Assembly (NCBI GenBank): GCA_026936335.1
Contig: JAPMXV010000006.1
Coordinates: forward strand, 1 to 64,000
Reading direction: 5' to 3'
DNA length: 64,000 nt
Origin: Mantamonas sphyraenae
Lineage: Eukaryota; CRuMs; Mantamonadidae
The notes beneath the pieces were generated by a model, which was given only the letters and a program-made list of their open reading frames with translations, was not told where the DNA came from and ran no database searches. Below are positions 54,425 to 64,000 of the stretch, piece by piece. The position numbers and the translations under genes are program-made. Numbering within the stretch: the stretch's first letter is position 1; the number at the start of each line of letters is the position of its first letter.

Positions 54425-57400
54425 TCACCTGGGGTGATCTGCTTGTTCGTTCCTTTGTGTGCGAACCAAGTCCAGAGTCTCCACTTGCATGCCCACCTCC
54501 GTCTTGCCGTCCCTCATGTCCACCTCCGGCTCCTCTTCCTCCATCATGTCATTCAGATTGACCTCCTCCTCCCCAAGTACGTCCATGCTGCCCTCCTCCT
54601 CACTTTCGCTGTCCACGGGCAGCAGGGAGCTGTCGTCCATGCTGCCCTCCTCCTCACTTTCGCTGTCCGCGGGCATCAGGGAGCTGTTGTCCTTGGTGAT
54701 TTCCTTGATCAGCTCAACCAACCAAACCAGCCGCCACCAATTGATCCCAAGGATGTTTCCTGTGGATTGCAAGTCACGATCCATGATTGCACCACAATTT
54801 GGACACTTGAACGTCCTGGAACCTCCAACTACAGTCACAGAATGGCAGCCGGAGCACGACATGGTGCTGTATCGTTCAGTTGCCCCTGGGGCCAGGAAGC
54901 ATCCGTAGCGTGCTGCGAGCTGCTCAAGGCGTGCGTAGAACCCGGAGTGGTTGCAGTCCAGCAACCGCTTCACTGCGGTGCGGTTCAACACCCGATTGGC
55001 GCCCGATGCTTTTCGTTTTGCCACCATCTGGGCTGTGTGAAGCCGTGGGGCAATGAGGGCAGACGTTTGGTGCACAAGGTAGAAACCAACAAAGTGGTGG
55101 AGGGCGCGCTGGACTCCTTTGCGCCGTCGGCGAACTTGTTGGAGCTGCATCTGCAGCTTGCGCTTTTCCGTCTCGTCGTCTTCGCCAACCGCGGCCAGTT
55201 TGGCCTGGATGCGGGATATCCGGTGGCGCAAGGGTTCCAGCTGCTGATGCGGGTTACTCCCAAGCAGACCCACCTCACCGCGCGTGTACAACGCCGCTGC
55301 AAACCGCTTCGCACCCAAGTCAGCGATGGCGATGTTGTCCAAGTCCAGAGGGCGTTGGGGCTTCCTGTGCACATCCCCGACAAGTGATACGAAGAACCGC
55401 TTTGCCGTGGCGTCAAAGTGCAATCGAACGCCGTGTTTTGGATGCACCTGCGTGTCACACAGCTCGAAAAATCCGGGTCGCCATGCAGCCGCTTGCCTTC
55501 GATTGAGCTGCAAGTTGTCGACGAGGCCTGTTGCCTTGAATAGGGAGATGGAATGGACTCGAGTGTACGACTCGTTGCCCTGTGGCTCACCCAGAAATAG
55601 CTCGACGTTGAGGGCAGGGAGGACAAAGCTCTGCGCGGGTGTGTTCCGATTTCGCGTATGCAATGGTTGGCGGGCGTTTTTTTGGCCTCTGTGTCTGGCC
55701 TCACGCGCAGCCTTGCAGGCGTTGTGGTACTCCTCACACGCCGCCGAGCATGGAGTGAATGGTAGCTCAACCATCCATCCAGGACGGTGCTCACGGACGA
55801 GCTCCGCCAGCGTCTTCTGCGCCGATTTCCCATCGTCCGTCACCATCGTCCCATCGTCGCTAAAAAAGTCGCCGCCGTCTTCGTCGTTGTGATTGCGTTG
55901 CCTCTGCTCGCGGATACGCATAGCAGACAGGATTAGGTTGTCATTGCCCTGTGGCACGTCCGTCCCAGCCTCGTCACATTCCTTCTGTTGACGCTTCAGA
56001 AGTTTCTCCAAATTGCGTCGAGTCCATGAGCTCATCACCAACAGATTCCACGCCCACCTCCAGGCCGCGAACACGCCTTCCAGGAAGCCTCGTTGGGTCC
56101 ATCGATCAGGGTACTCATCGTCGACGCGGAACCCTTCCGTGTTTGCCTGGACAGTGTTGTTTGGGTAGATCTCAACCTTGCGCGACACCATGTCCGCATC
56201 CAGACGGGTCGGGTGCTCGCCCTTCAGCAACAGTTCCACTGCATCTTTGTACCTCCTGCCGTACTTCTTCTTCAAGCCAGCCAGCAGCTCTTTGGTGCGT
56301 TCCCGCGCTCGTTCTTGTTGTTCTTGGGGTGCTTCCGTGAGCGAACGGAGCTCGATTTTCGGTGCTTGGAAAGTCGCTCGGTGAACGGCCCTCCAGCCGG
56401 AAGGATCACGTTTGCGTTGTGGTACGCGCAGCCTGAACGCATTCCGGTGGAGCGAGGACACACCCTCTCCAAAGATCCTGAGATCAGATGTGCGCACGCC
56501 CGTGTTCAGTTTTTCTGGATTGCGCTGATAGAACAACTGCAGGGCATGCCGTGCAGCGTCACTGGCTGTGCTCAATGATTCAAGTTGGTCGAGTAGCTCC
56601 TGCCTTTTGTCCCTGGATGCAGCATTGTCTGCGAGCACACGTGTGAGCGACCCCCCCCCCCCACACACACACAGACACAGACACACACACACACACACAC
56701 GAAACCACTTTGCGGTACCCACCTAACTTCTTCACCCATGCCTGGCTATCTTCTTTGATGGCACTGTCGTCTTCCTCGTCCGCAGCGCTGTTGTCGTCTT
56801 CCTCGTCCGCAGCGCTGTTGTCGTCGATGACGACAACGTCGATCCGTTGTTGGTGTTGTTGGTCAGTGTTGTGTTGCACTTCATGCACCAGTCGAGGGTC
56901 CTCTATCGTTTCAATGTTGGCGAGCACCTCGAATGCATTGTGACATGCAGTTGAGGAAGACGAGGAAGACGAGGAGGAGGAGGAGGAGGAGGACGACGAC
57001 GACGACGACGCCACACGCTTCCTCCTCCTGCGCCTGTGTTCCCGAACGCCTTGCCTCCTCTCACGCTCTACACGCTCCATGTGCTTGCCACGACGCCGAC
57101 TCCTTTGTCCTTCAGGACTAGATCCTGCCCCTGTTCGCCGGTTGGCCCGGTCTCCCTTCGCACGTTTCTTGCCTTTGATGCACACAAAAGAAAGTCCCCG
57201 ATGGAAGTTTTTTGCTGTGTCAGCTCCTCCTTCACCCTCGGCATCTGTTCACGCAACGGTGTACCTATCTCTCGCTCCCCACAAAAGTTCCACGCACAAC
57301 CTACCTTGCCCGGCATCCATGGACCCCGTACTCAGCTGTTTGCCGTGACCCGGCACGTCGACGAGCCTGTTTCTGCGGTAACGCTTCCGCTTGCGTCTCC

Positions 57401-57832
57401 TCCTAGCCAGCTGTCTCGAGAGGATGGCTTCCCGTGTCTCGTTGCTCAGATTTTGACGATCCCACTCGTCCTTGCGGTTCTTTTCTCTCGCCCTCCTCCT
57501 TCGGGGAGCGTGCGAGAACCGTGTGAGCATGGCAGAATCCACGGCTTAAAAACGCAAGGAACTTCCAAGGCGATAGCATACCCTCTCACTACGGCAGGAG
57601 GGCGTCCAAAACCCAGTGGGGTGCGCCCAGATTCATTCTCTTCTGCGTCTCGGTAGAGCGTTTGCTGTTGTCCCCGTTGATCAGCCAAGCTCTTGACTTC
57701 AGCTTCGGTTCGCTCTCTCTTGGCAAACTGCCACTCGTGGCCTCTGCGCAAAGACAGGTACTGGCCTGGGTCAATGTCTACTGGACCCGAGCTGCGAGTT
57801 TTCCTCCGCGAAATGCCGTCACGAGTGCTCAT
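54425..57832 (-). CDS. Fanzor (eukaryotic TnpB-like) RNA-guided nuclease
   Basis: The last exon (56628-54425) encodes a complete TnpB-type core. A strand-helix segment KVEIYPNNTVQ is followed by helical REC-like regions. RuvC-I is IAIADLGAKRFAAALY (Asp codon 55319-55321). The RuvC-II position reads ALIAPRLH, with Pro (55046-55048) where TnpB has Glu. The zinc ribbon CSGC...CPNC has Cys codons starting at 54856, 54847, 54805 and 54796 (minus strand). RuvC-III is MDRDLQSTGNI (54775-54783). Upstream exons fit in phase: 57214-56723, 57498-57305 and 57832-57582, for 1046 residues; a start at 57530 giving 973 residues is also open. The N-terminal extension is Arg/Lys-rich (RRRRKRKRYRRNR), probably nuclear localisation, with Ser and Glu/Asp runs. 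The C-terminus has two DSESEEEGSMD repeats. Introns and extension fit Fanzor1 proteins. Family function is DNA cleavage guided by an omega-RNA. Confidence 0.88.
56629..56722 (-). other. Fanzor intron with C14 and CA repeats
   Basis: A 94-nt intron (donor GTGGGT after TTAG, acceptor GCTCGCAG) joins phase 1 to phase 1. It consists largely of a CA/TG repeat (56662-56700) and a run of about 14 C (56650-56662). The frame happens to be open through it, producing a spurious VCVCLCLCVC segment if it is not spliced. Confidence 0.75.
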
Positions 57833-58292
57833 CGTTTGTGGCTTGGAACAGGCGGCGCAGGCAGACCACTCAACTGAGCCGCCCCACCGGCCCATGGGCG
57901 AAGACCTTCGCCGCTACAAACACCACGTACGAACAAGAAGTGGTTCATGGATGGCGGAGGTGCAGATAGATGACACAGACGCTTTTCATCATGGTGCCCG
58001 TCGTCGTGTCTCCGCAAAACGAGGTACTGGCCTGCAAAAAGAAACCCAATCAAGATGAGCGACTTGAATCAGGATTTCGCATGCACAGTATGGGTCACTG
58101 ACACAAAAGAAATTCCATGGGGATGGGGATACAGGATTGATTCATTGATCACCGGAGAAAATGGCCTTCTTGTGAATCTCCTTGCAAAAAGCCGCCGTTG
58201 CAACGAACCAGTTCGCTCAAATGAAAACCCCTGTAGCTCTCTCCCTCTCCATCAGCCGCCACCCCAATGTGCGTCCCCCTCCCTCTGCCAAT
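57833..58292. other. Spacer upstream of the Fanzor gene
   Basis: About 460 bases lie between the earliest supported Fanzor ATG and the stop of the Dabb gene. At 57980-58050 the minus strand can encode GQYLVLRRHDDGHHDEKRL, which echoes GQYLSLRRGHEWQFAKRER in the first Fanzor exon (about 57710-57765). It could be an additional 5' exon or a decayed duplicate. Nothing else is recognisable. Confidence 0.4.
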
Positions 58293-58619
58293 TCAGTTTT
58301 CAAAGTCCACCGCGATCAGGTCCGTGCGGTTCGGCCGCAGAAATTGCTCCACCACATCGACGTGGCGTTTGTCAGTTGCGTACGCCTCCAGCGCTTCCTT
58401 GCTCTCCAACTGGATGCTTAGACCCCAATCAAACCCTTGTGCACGGCCAGGATTGTACCCCTGGCCGCATTTGACGTCCAGCACGCCCGGAATCTCTGCC
58501 AACGTCATCACCGCCGCGTTGATTTCTTCCACCGTCTCGTCACTCGTGCCCTCCTTCAGCTTGATGATGACAATGTGTGTCACGCTCTTGCTCGTTTGCT
58601 TGCTCTCGCTTTCGCTCAT
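58293..58619 (-). CDS. Stress-responsive A/B barrel (Dabb) domain protein
   Basis: 108 residues from the ATG at 58619, intronless. After a short polar N-terminus comes a single Dabb ferredoxin-like domain: VTHIVIIKLKEGTSDETVEEIN, then LAEIPGVLDVKCGQGYNP, then FDWGLSIQLESKEALEAYATDKRHVDVVEQFL. His-x-(V/I)-x-x-(K/R)-x-K near the start and the H-x-x-V/F-x-x-x-x pattern near the end are typical. Family members are small dimeric proteins, some stress-induced in plants and some with cyclase or decarboxylase-like roles. The specific activity here is unknown. It is divergent from the Cys-rich repeat gene, with 78 bases between starts. Confidence 0.9.
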   Translation of the reverse strand: MSESESKQTSKSVTHIVIIKLKEGTSDETVEEINAAVMTLAEIPGVLDVKCGQGYNPGRAQGFDWGLSIQLESKEALEAYATDKRHVDVVEQFLRPNRTDLIAVDFEN

Positions 58620-58697
58620 GGGGTGTGTCTGCTTCAGTTGCAGGCGACCGCGACCCTCGTCCCAAACCAAACACACACGCACAGAGGCACACTCCAA
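58620..58697. promoter_or_regulatory. 78-bp divergent intergenic region
   Basis: The Dabb gene (-) and the Cys-rich repeat gene (+) have start codons 78 bases apart; if the second Met (58728) of the latter is used, 108. The stretch contains ACACACGCAC and no TATA-like box. A shared promoter is inferred from spacing alone. Confidence 0.3.
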
Positions 58698-61600
58698 ATG
58701 TCCCAATTCCACACGCGTGCACGCACCATGACGGTGTCGCTTGCGCTTGTGCTGTACATTCTCGCCGTGTCTCTGTCCACAGCCCCGCTGGCTGGTCATG
58801 CAATGGTTGCCGCGCAGTCCTGCGCGGCAAACTGCACCACAGGCCAGTTCTTTGATTCGGGAGCAAACACTTGCGCTCCCTGTCCCGCAGGATACTAGTA
58901 CGTTCTATTCCCTTCGCTGCCCGTGGCCTCCCGCTTGCCATCACCTCCAAACCCGCCTCCCCGCTTCCCACTCGCGTTTCACCGGCCGATTTTTCGCGCC
59001 ACTCTCCGTCGCCCGCCTCCATGACCTGCATGCCCCTTCACCTGCTTCTCTCTCCCTGCTGCAAAGCTGTCGGTCATGTAGCCGCCGCTCGTGCCTCTGC
59101 CGTGTCTCGTCTCGTCCCCTTTGGCGCTCAACGCGCCTCCCTCGTGACGTCCCTCGTTACGCGCAGCAGCGGTCGCCTGCTCCCCAGCTCTTATCGGCTC
59201 CTGTCGCTTCGTCCGCATTGCTTCCCAGCCCAGCCTATCCGCTCCACACATGTCCCACTCGCCCTGCTGGCCACTCGTGCCTTGTGCCTCTGCATTGCAT
59301 GCGCTGTCGGCCCCATATAGCCGCCAACGCTCTCAGCCGTTTTTCCGCTTCACCCGCAATCAGGGCCATGTCCGTTTTTTCTTTCAACGCCCTCGCACAC
59401 CCACCCAGCCAACCCCCACCTCCTCTCTCACACCCCGCCCTGCATCTATCTTGCCCGTGTGCACCCTCTCCGACCATCCGCCCTCTCCCACACACAGCTG
59501 CAACGACACAACTGGCGCTGCCGTCCCATGCCCTCCGGGCTCCGCGTCGGCCGCCATCGGCGCCACGGCAAGCTCCACTTGCACGCCGTGTGCCTCGGGC
59601 TATTACGCCGCAACCAGCGGCAATGCTGCTTGCAACATCTGCCCTGCAGGCAAGGCCTGTGCCTCCGCTTCCGCCGTCCCTGTCGACTGCGTCGCGCCTC
59701 AGTACGCGCTTGCCGGATCCACCGCCTGCTCGTCCTGTCCCACAGGCTACTATCACACCGCCGTCACAAACAACTGCACCGTCTGCCCTGCTGGCAGCTC
59801 TTGTGCAAACCCAGCCTCCGCACCCACCACGTGCGCTCCGGGTTCCTACTCCGACGGCGGCCAAACTTCCTGTACACAATGCGCGGCCGGTCAGGCTTGC
59901 CCTAACCGCTTCTCCAGCGCAGCCATCACCGTGTGCTCGGCGGGCACCTACTCCACAGGAGGCCAGACCTCCTGCACAAACTGCCCTCTGGCAAACTATT
60001 GCCCGTCCACAACCACTGCCACCGTGATCCCCTGCCCCGCAGGCAACTACTCCACAGGCAACCAAGCCATCTGCACCGCCTGTCAACCAGGCTTTGCATG
60101 TGACCTCAGCGGCATCACCATCGTTGCATGCTCCCCGGGTACCTATTCCACCGGCAGGCAGACCTCCTGCACAACCTGCCCTGCAGGCAGCCAGTGCCCC
60201 TCCGTCTCCTCCGGCCCCGTCGCATGCAACCCGGGCACCTACTCTACGGGCGGCCAGACCTCCTGCACGTCGTGCCCCGCAGGCTCGCAGTGTCTCGACA
60301 CAACCCAGAGCCCTACCGCTTGCCCGGACGGATCCTACTCTCTCGGCGCTCAGAACTGCACCCTCTGCCCAGCCGGCTCTCAGTGCTTTTCCAAGACCGC
60401 AAACCCGGTCCCTTGCTCCTCAGGCTACTACGCCCTCGCTGGCCAGACCTCGTGCACTGCATGCAACAACGGTCTCTACTGCCCGAGCCCCACCGTCAGT
60501 CCGCTTTCCTGCCTTCCGGGCACATACACACCCAACACAGGCAACCACGCATCGTGCACCGCCTGTTCCGACGGCCTCTACCAGCCCTCTGCAGCACAGT
60601 CTTCCTGCATCAACTGCGACGCAGGTCACAGCTGCCTCAACAAGAGCGCTCCGGCCGTCCAGTGCCCTGCTGGAACTTACTCTGCCGCAGGACAGATCGG
60701 CTGCGCACAGTGCCCTTCGGGCACCTACTCCACCGCAGGCTCTCCCACGTGCTCCTCATGCCCCGCAGGCAACCAGTGCCTGGATCCCGCAGCCGCTCCC
60801 TCCGCCTGCCCCGATGGCACCTACTCCATTTCGGGCTCTGCCGGAAACTGCACGGCCTGCCCCATCGGCACCTACTCGTCCCCGCTCAAGGACACTTGCC
60901 TCTCCTGCCCGGCCGGCTTCTACTGCCCCGATCCGGCCACCGGCCCGATTGCTTGTCCCGCTGGCTTCTGGTCCCGCAACGGCACCCAGAGCTCCTGCTA
61001 CGTGTGTCCCGTCGGCCATCAGTGTCCCACCACCTACGACTTGCCCATCCCCTGCACAGCTGGCACCTACTCGCCCCTCGGCGCCACAAACTGCACGGTC
61101 TGCCCCGCAGGTTTCTCCTGCAGCTCGCCAACGCAGTTTCCCGTCGCATGCAACCAGGGCTCCTTTTCTCTGGCCAGTGACCTCATTTGCTACAGCTGCT
61201 ACCCGGGCTTCTCCTGCGTGACAACCACCGAGGCTCCCACCGCCTGCCCTGTCGGCTCCTACTCCCTCGGAGGCACTGCAAACTGCACCCTCTGCCCCGC
61301 CGGCTATGCTTGCCCGTCCACCACCACTGCGCCCGTCGCATGTGGTGTCGGCCAGTACGCTGTCGCAGGCTCGCTCAATTGCACAAACTGCCCCGCCGGA
61401 CACGCATGCCCCAGCACGGGACTCGCTCCCATTGCTTGCACCCCAGGTCGCTACGCCATCGCCTCGCAGACTTCATGCACAAACTGCCCCGCTGGCTCCT
61501 ACTGTAACCCGGCCGACCAGCTGCCCGTCAGCTGCCAGGCTGGCTACTTTAGCGAGCCCGGCGCCACAAACTGCACTGCTTGCCCCGCCGGACACGCTTG

Positions 61601-64000
61601 TCCGCTCACCACCACATCGGCCCTCAACGCATGCCCGGCAGGCACCTTTTCCGTCGGCGGCCAGACGTCCTGCACGCCCTGTCCCGCAGGCAAGGCTTGC
61701 CCTTACACAGACCAGAACTACCAGGTCGACTGCACCAACGGCACCTACTCCCTCGGCTCCGCTGCAAACTGCACAACCTGTCTCGCAGGCTTTGCTTGCC
61801 CCTCTACACAGGGCAACCAGATACTCGAGTGTGCCGCAGGCCAGTACGCAGCCGCAGGCTCCACCGCCTGCTCCGACTGCCCCGTGGGCAGCTACTGCCC
61901 CACTGCACGCACCCCTGCGCCCATCCCGTGTCCCACAGGCTACGTTGCCATCAACACCGCCGCCACAAACTGCACTCTTTGTCCCGCCGGTTCCTTCTGC
62001 CCCAACGGATTCACGCAGAGCTCGTGCGTCGGCGGCTACTACAGCACAGGCGGCGCCTTCAACTGCACTGCCTGCCCCGTCGGCTACGCCTGCCCGTCCA
62101 CCTCGTCCTCCAACCAGCTGCTCTGCACCGCAGGCACCTACTCCACGGGCGTCCAGCAGACCTGCCAGAACTGCCCCGCCGGTTTCTATTGCCCGGACAC
62201 GACCTCCGAGCCTAGGCCCTGCTCGCCTGGGTTCTACTCGCTCGGCGGCGCCACAAACTGCTCCGTCTGCCCCGCAGGCTATCAATGCGCCTTTGCCAAC
62301 GCCCAGCCGCAGCCCTGCCTCACTGGCTTTTACAGCGACCCACAGGCCGTCGTGTGCCAGCCCTGCTCGCCGGGCTACCTCTGCTCCGGCGCCAGCAACA
62401 CACCCACGCCAAGCACCCTGTGCCCGCGTGGCGGCTACTGCTCCTTCGCCTCGCAGTTTACCCAATGCCCTGCAGGCACCTACGGCAACGTCACAGGAGG
62501 CACCTCGGAGAGCCAGGCCTGCACAGCGTGCCCAGCAGGCTACTTTTGCCCGCCCGGCACCGCAGACTATCTCACCAACCCGTGCCCGCCGGGTTTCTAC
62601 TGCCCAGCACAGACGCAGGCTTCCAACGCCTTCCCCTGCGCAGAGGGCACGTACAGCTCCGCCTATAGCATCAGCTCGCAGAGCCAGTGCACAACCTGCC
62701 CGCCCGGACGCTACTGCCCGGCTGCGAGCACAAACGCAAACGCCCTCTGCCCGGCTGGTCACTTTTGCTACGCCTCCACAGGCGACTACCGCCAGACTCC
62801 TTGCCCGCCGGGTCTCTACACGGGCAACGTAGCAGGCCTTCAGTCGCAGGACGGCTGTCTGCCATGCCCTCCCGGTGCCTACTGCACCCAGGGCAGCGTC
62901 GACCCCACCTTGTGTAATCCGGGCACCTACAACCCGGATTTCAACAGCTCACTCAGCGGCAACTGCCTCAGCTGCATTCCGGGCTACGCATGCCCCTATC
63001 CGGGCATGACCAACGTCAACACCACCTGCGCCGAGGGCCACTACTGCCCCGGCGGCACCGTGTTTGCTACCCAGTACCCGTGCCCTCCTCGCACATACAC
63101 AAACGCCACCAACCTCGTCTCATCCGCTCAGTGCACCTTTTGCCCCGAGCGCTTCGCGTGTGGCTTCGGTACAGGCGGCCAGACAAACCCGCCCGCCCCG
63201 TGTGCACCGGGTTACTACTGCCCCAACGGCACGTCGTACACAACAGAGTACCCGTGCCCGCCGGGCACCTACTCGGCAAACTCCATGCTGGCTAGCGCGA
63301 GCGAGTGCGACATCTGCCCCGGCGGTTCCTACTGCCTCGGCGGCGGCTCCAACATCACAGGTCCCTGCGCTGCAGGACACGCCTGTCCGCCGCAGACGCT
63401 CTCGCCCACTCAGTACCCGTGCCCTGGTGGCACGTACAGCAACGCCACAAACCTGGTCAGCACCTCTCAGTGCACAGCCTGCCCCGAGGGCTTTTTCTGC
63501 CCCGCAGGCAGTTCCTCGCCCACCCCGTGCCCCAGCGGTACCTTTGCAAACACCACCGGCGTCGGCAACAACACACAGTGCAGCACATGCACGGCGGGCG
63601 ACTTTTGTGCTCAGGGCTCCATCGTGCCCCAGCCATGTGGAAAGGGCAAGTACACAGTGGCCGGCGACGCCACATGCCGCGACTGCAAGCCTGGCTTCTA
63701 TTGCCCCTTTGACCGCACCTCGGAAGCCCTCATGCTGGCACACCCGTGCATTGCAGGCACGTTCTGCCCAGGCAACATGACCACCCAGCCCGATCTGCTG
63801 AACAACGCATGCTCCGCTGGCGCGTACTGTGTCAACGCAACCACGTCCGAGGTGCCCTGCCCTGCAGGCTCGTACAACCCGCTCACAGGCGGCACCTCCC
63901 TGCAGTCCTGTCTCACCTGCCCCGCAGGCTACTACTGTATCCAGGGCGCCATCAACGCCACCGGCGAGTGTCAGCCAGGCTACTACTGCCCCGCAGGCTC
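58698..64000 (+). CDS. Large secreted/receptor protein of ephrin-receptor-like Cys repeats (partial)
   Basis: Exon 1 (58698-58897) encodes a signal peptide (MTVSLALVLYILAVSLSTAP; Met at 58698 or 58728) and the first Cys repeat. A 600-nt intron (GTACGT...CACACAG) joins in phase 2 to exon 2 at 59498, which stays open to the window end with no stop. The product exceeds 1560 residues and is cut by the window. It consists of about 40 repeats of 33-40 residues of the type CPAGTYS-x-GG-x(3)-C-x-x-CPAG-x(2)-C-P, the GCC2/GCC3 ephrin-receptor-like (TNFR-like) module. N-glycosylation sites (NCT, NCS) recur. From about 62400 the repeats lengthen and lose regularity (YPCPPGTYS...C..CP.GYYC). Proteins of this class in protists usually continue into other extracellular domains and a membrane span. 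Ligand and role are unknown. Confidence 0.9.
58898..59497 (+). other. 600-nt intron of the Cys-rich repeat gene
   Basis: GTACGT donor and a long pyrimidine-rich 3' part ending CCCACACACAG. No nested gene is recognisable. It separates the signal-peptide exon from the repeat exon. Confidence 0.8.

Noticed and set aside
54425-56722. Bacterial TnpB contamination or an IS605/IS607 insertion
   Set aside because: The gene has phase-consistent GT-AG introns, low-complexity eukaryotic extensions and the same composition as its neighbours. No Tyr or Ser transposase (TnpA) is adjacent.
56633-56722. Cys-Val repeat peptide (VCVCLCLCVC) at the start of the long Fanzor frame
   Set aside because: It is the translation of a CA/TG microsatellite inside an intron with good splice sites on both sides.
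59235-62762. Minus-strand Gly/Ala/Arg-rich frames opposite the Cys repeats
   Set aside because: They are complements of regularly spaced TGC and GGC codons and carry no family signature.

Overview
This window is the end of a linear eukaryotic chromosome. It opens with about 170 bp of telomere repeat (CCCTAA, i.e. TTAGGG on the G-strand), then runs through a gene-dense, GC-rich, largely single-copy region to base 64000. Genes have few short introns (about 64-600 nt) with GT-AG borders, often GTACGT or GTGAGT donors, and neighbours lie tens to a few hundred bases apart. The gene set (STRIP1, WDR11, SCAPER, a FAM13-type RhoGAP, nicalin, C10/C12orf57, a DAP1-like protein, fimbrin, an SK-type K+ channel) suggests a free-living unicellular eukaryote from the animal/fungal/amoebozoan/apusomonad part of the tree. 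The species cannot be fixed from sequence alone. A bacterial-type muramidase gene fits a bacterivore.

Layout. 1-172 telomere; 444-4023 (+) subtelomeric repeat protein; 4310-7152 (+) Patched/NPC1-like RND protein; 7194-8610 (+) unknown; 8631-11006 (-) STRIP1; 11242-15104 (+) WDR11; 15213-18809 (+) SK-type channel in five exons; 18836-23677 (-) CLU/TPR membrane protein; 23808-24131 (+) DAP1-like; 24493-25366 (-) small membrane protein; 25683-27128 (+) probable glycosyltransferase; 27241-36013 (-) one giant secreted, Arg/Lys-rich protein with five vWF-D-like modules; 36113-37498 (+) NamZ/DUF1343 muramidase; 37498-39053 (+) SLC43-like transporter; 39196-40467 (+) WW/FF protein; 40625-43121 (-) fimbrin; 43311-47189 (+) SCAPER; 47236-49961 (-) FAM13-like RhoGAP; 50153-50954 (+) C10; 51190-51648 (+) small possibly mitochondrial protein; 51773-52181 (-) RPB10; 52245-54206 (-) nicalin; 54425-57832 (-) a Fanzor (eukaryotic TnpB/OMEGA-type RNA-guided nuclease); 58293-58619 (-) Dabb-domain protein; 58698 to beyond 64000 (+) a large Cys-rich ephrin-receptor-like repeat protein.

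Most interesting items. (i) The Fanzor gene at 54425-57832 has an intact RuvC/zinc-ribbon core and multiple introns, and the usual RuvC-II glutamate position is a proline, as described for Fanzors with a rearranged catalytic site. (ii) The giant cationic secretory protein at 27241-36013 combines vWD-like modules with an Arg-Lys-Gly array and resembles no family I know. (iii) A GH171/NamZ enzyme looks bacterial in origin. (iv) Several otherwise intact genes carry single-base frame changes, often in C/G runs; these are more likely assembly errors than biology but need checking.

Functional links. Nicalin, SCAPER and the Patched-like protein act in ER/endomembranes; WDR11 in Golgi/endosome trafficking; STRIP1, fimbrin and the RhoGAP in cytoskeleton and signalling; RPB10, the WW/FF protein and the DAP1-like protein in gene expression. 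There is no sign of operon-like functional clustering. Tight divergent pairs (for example 23678-23807 and 58620-58697) probably share promoters.
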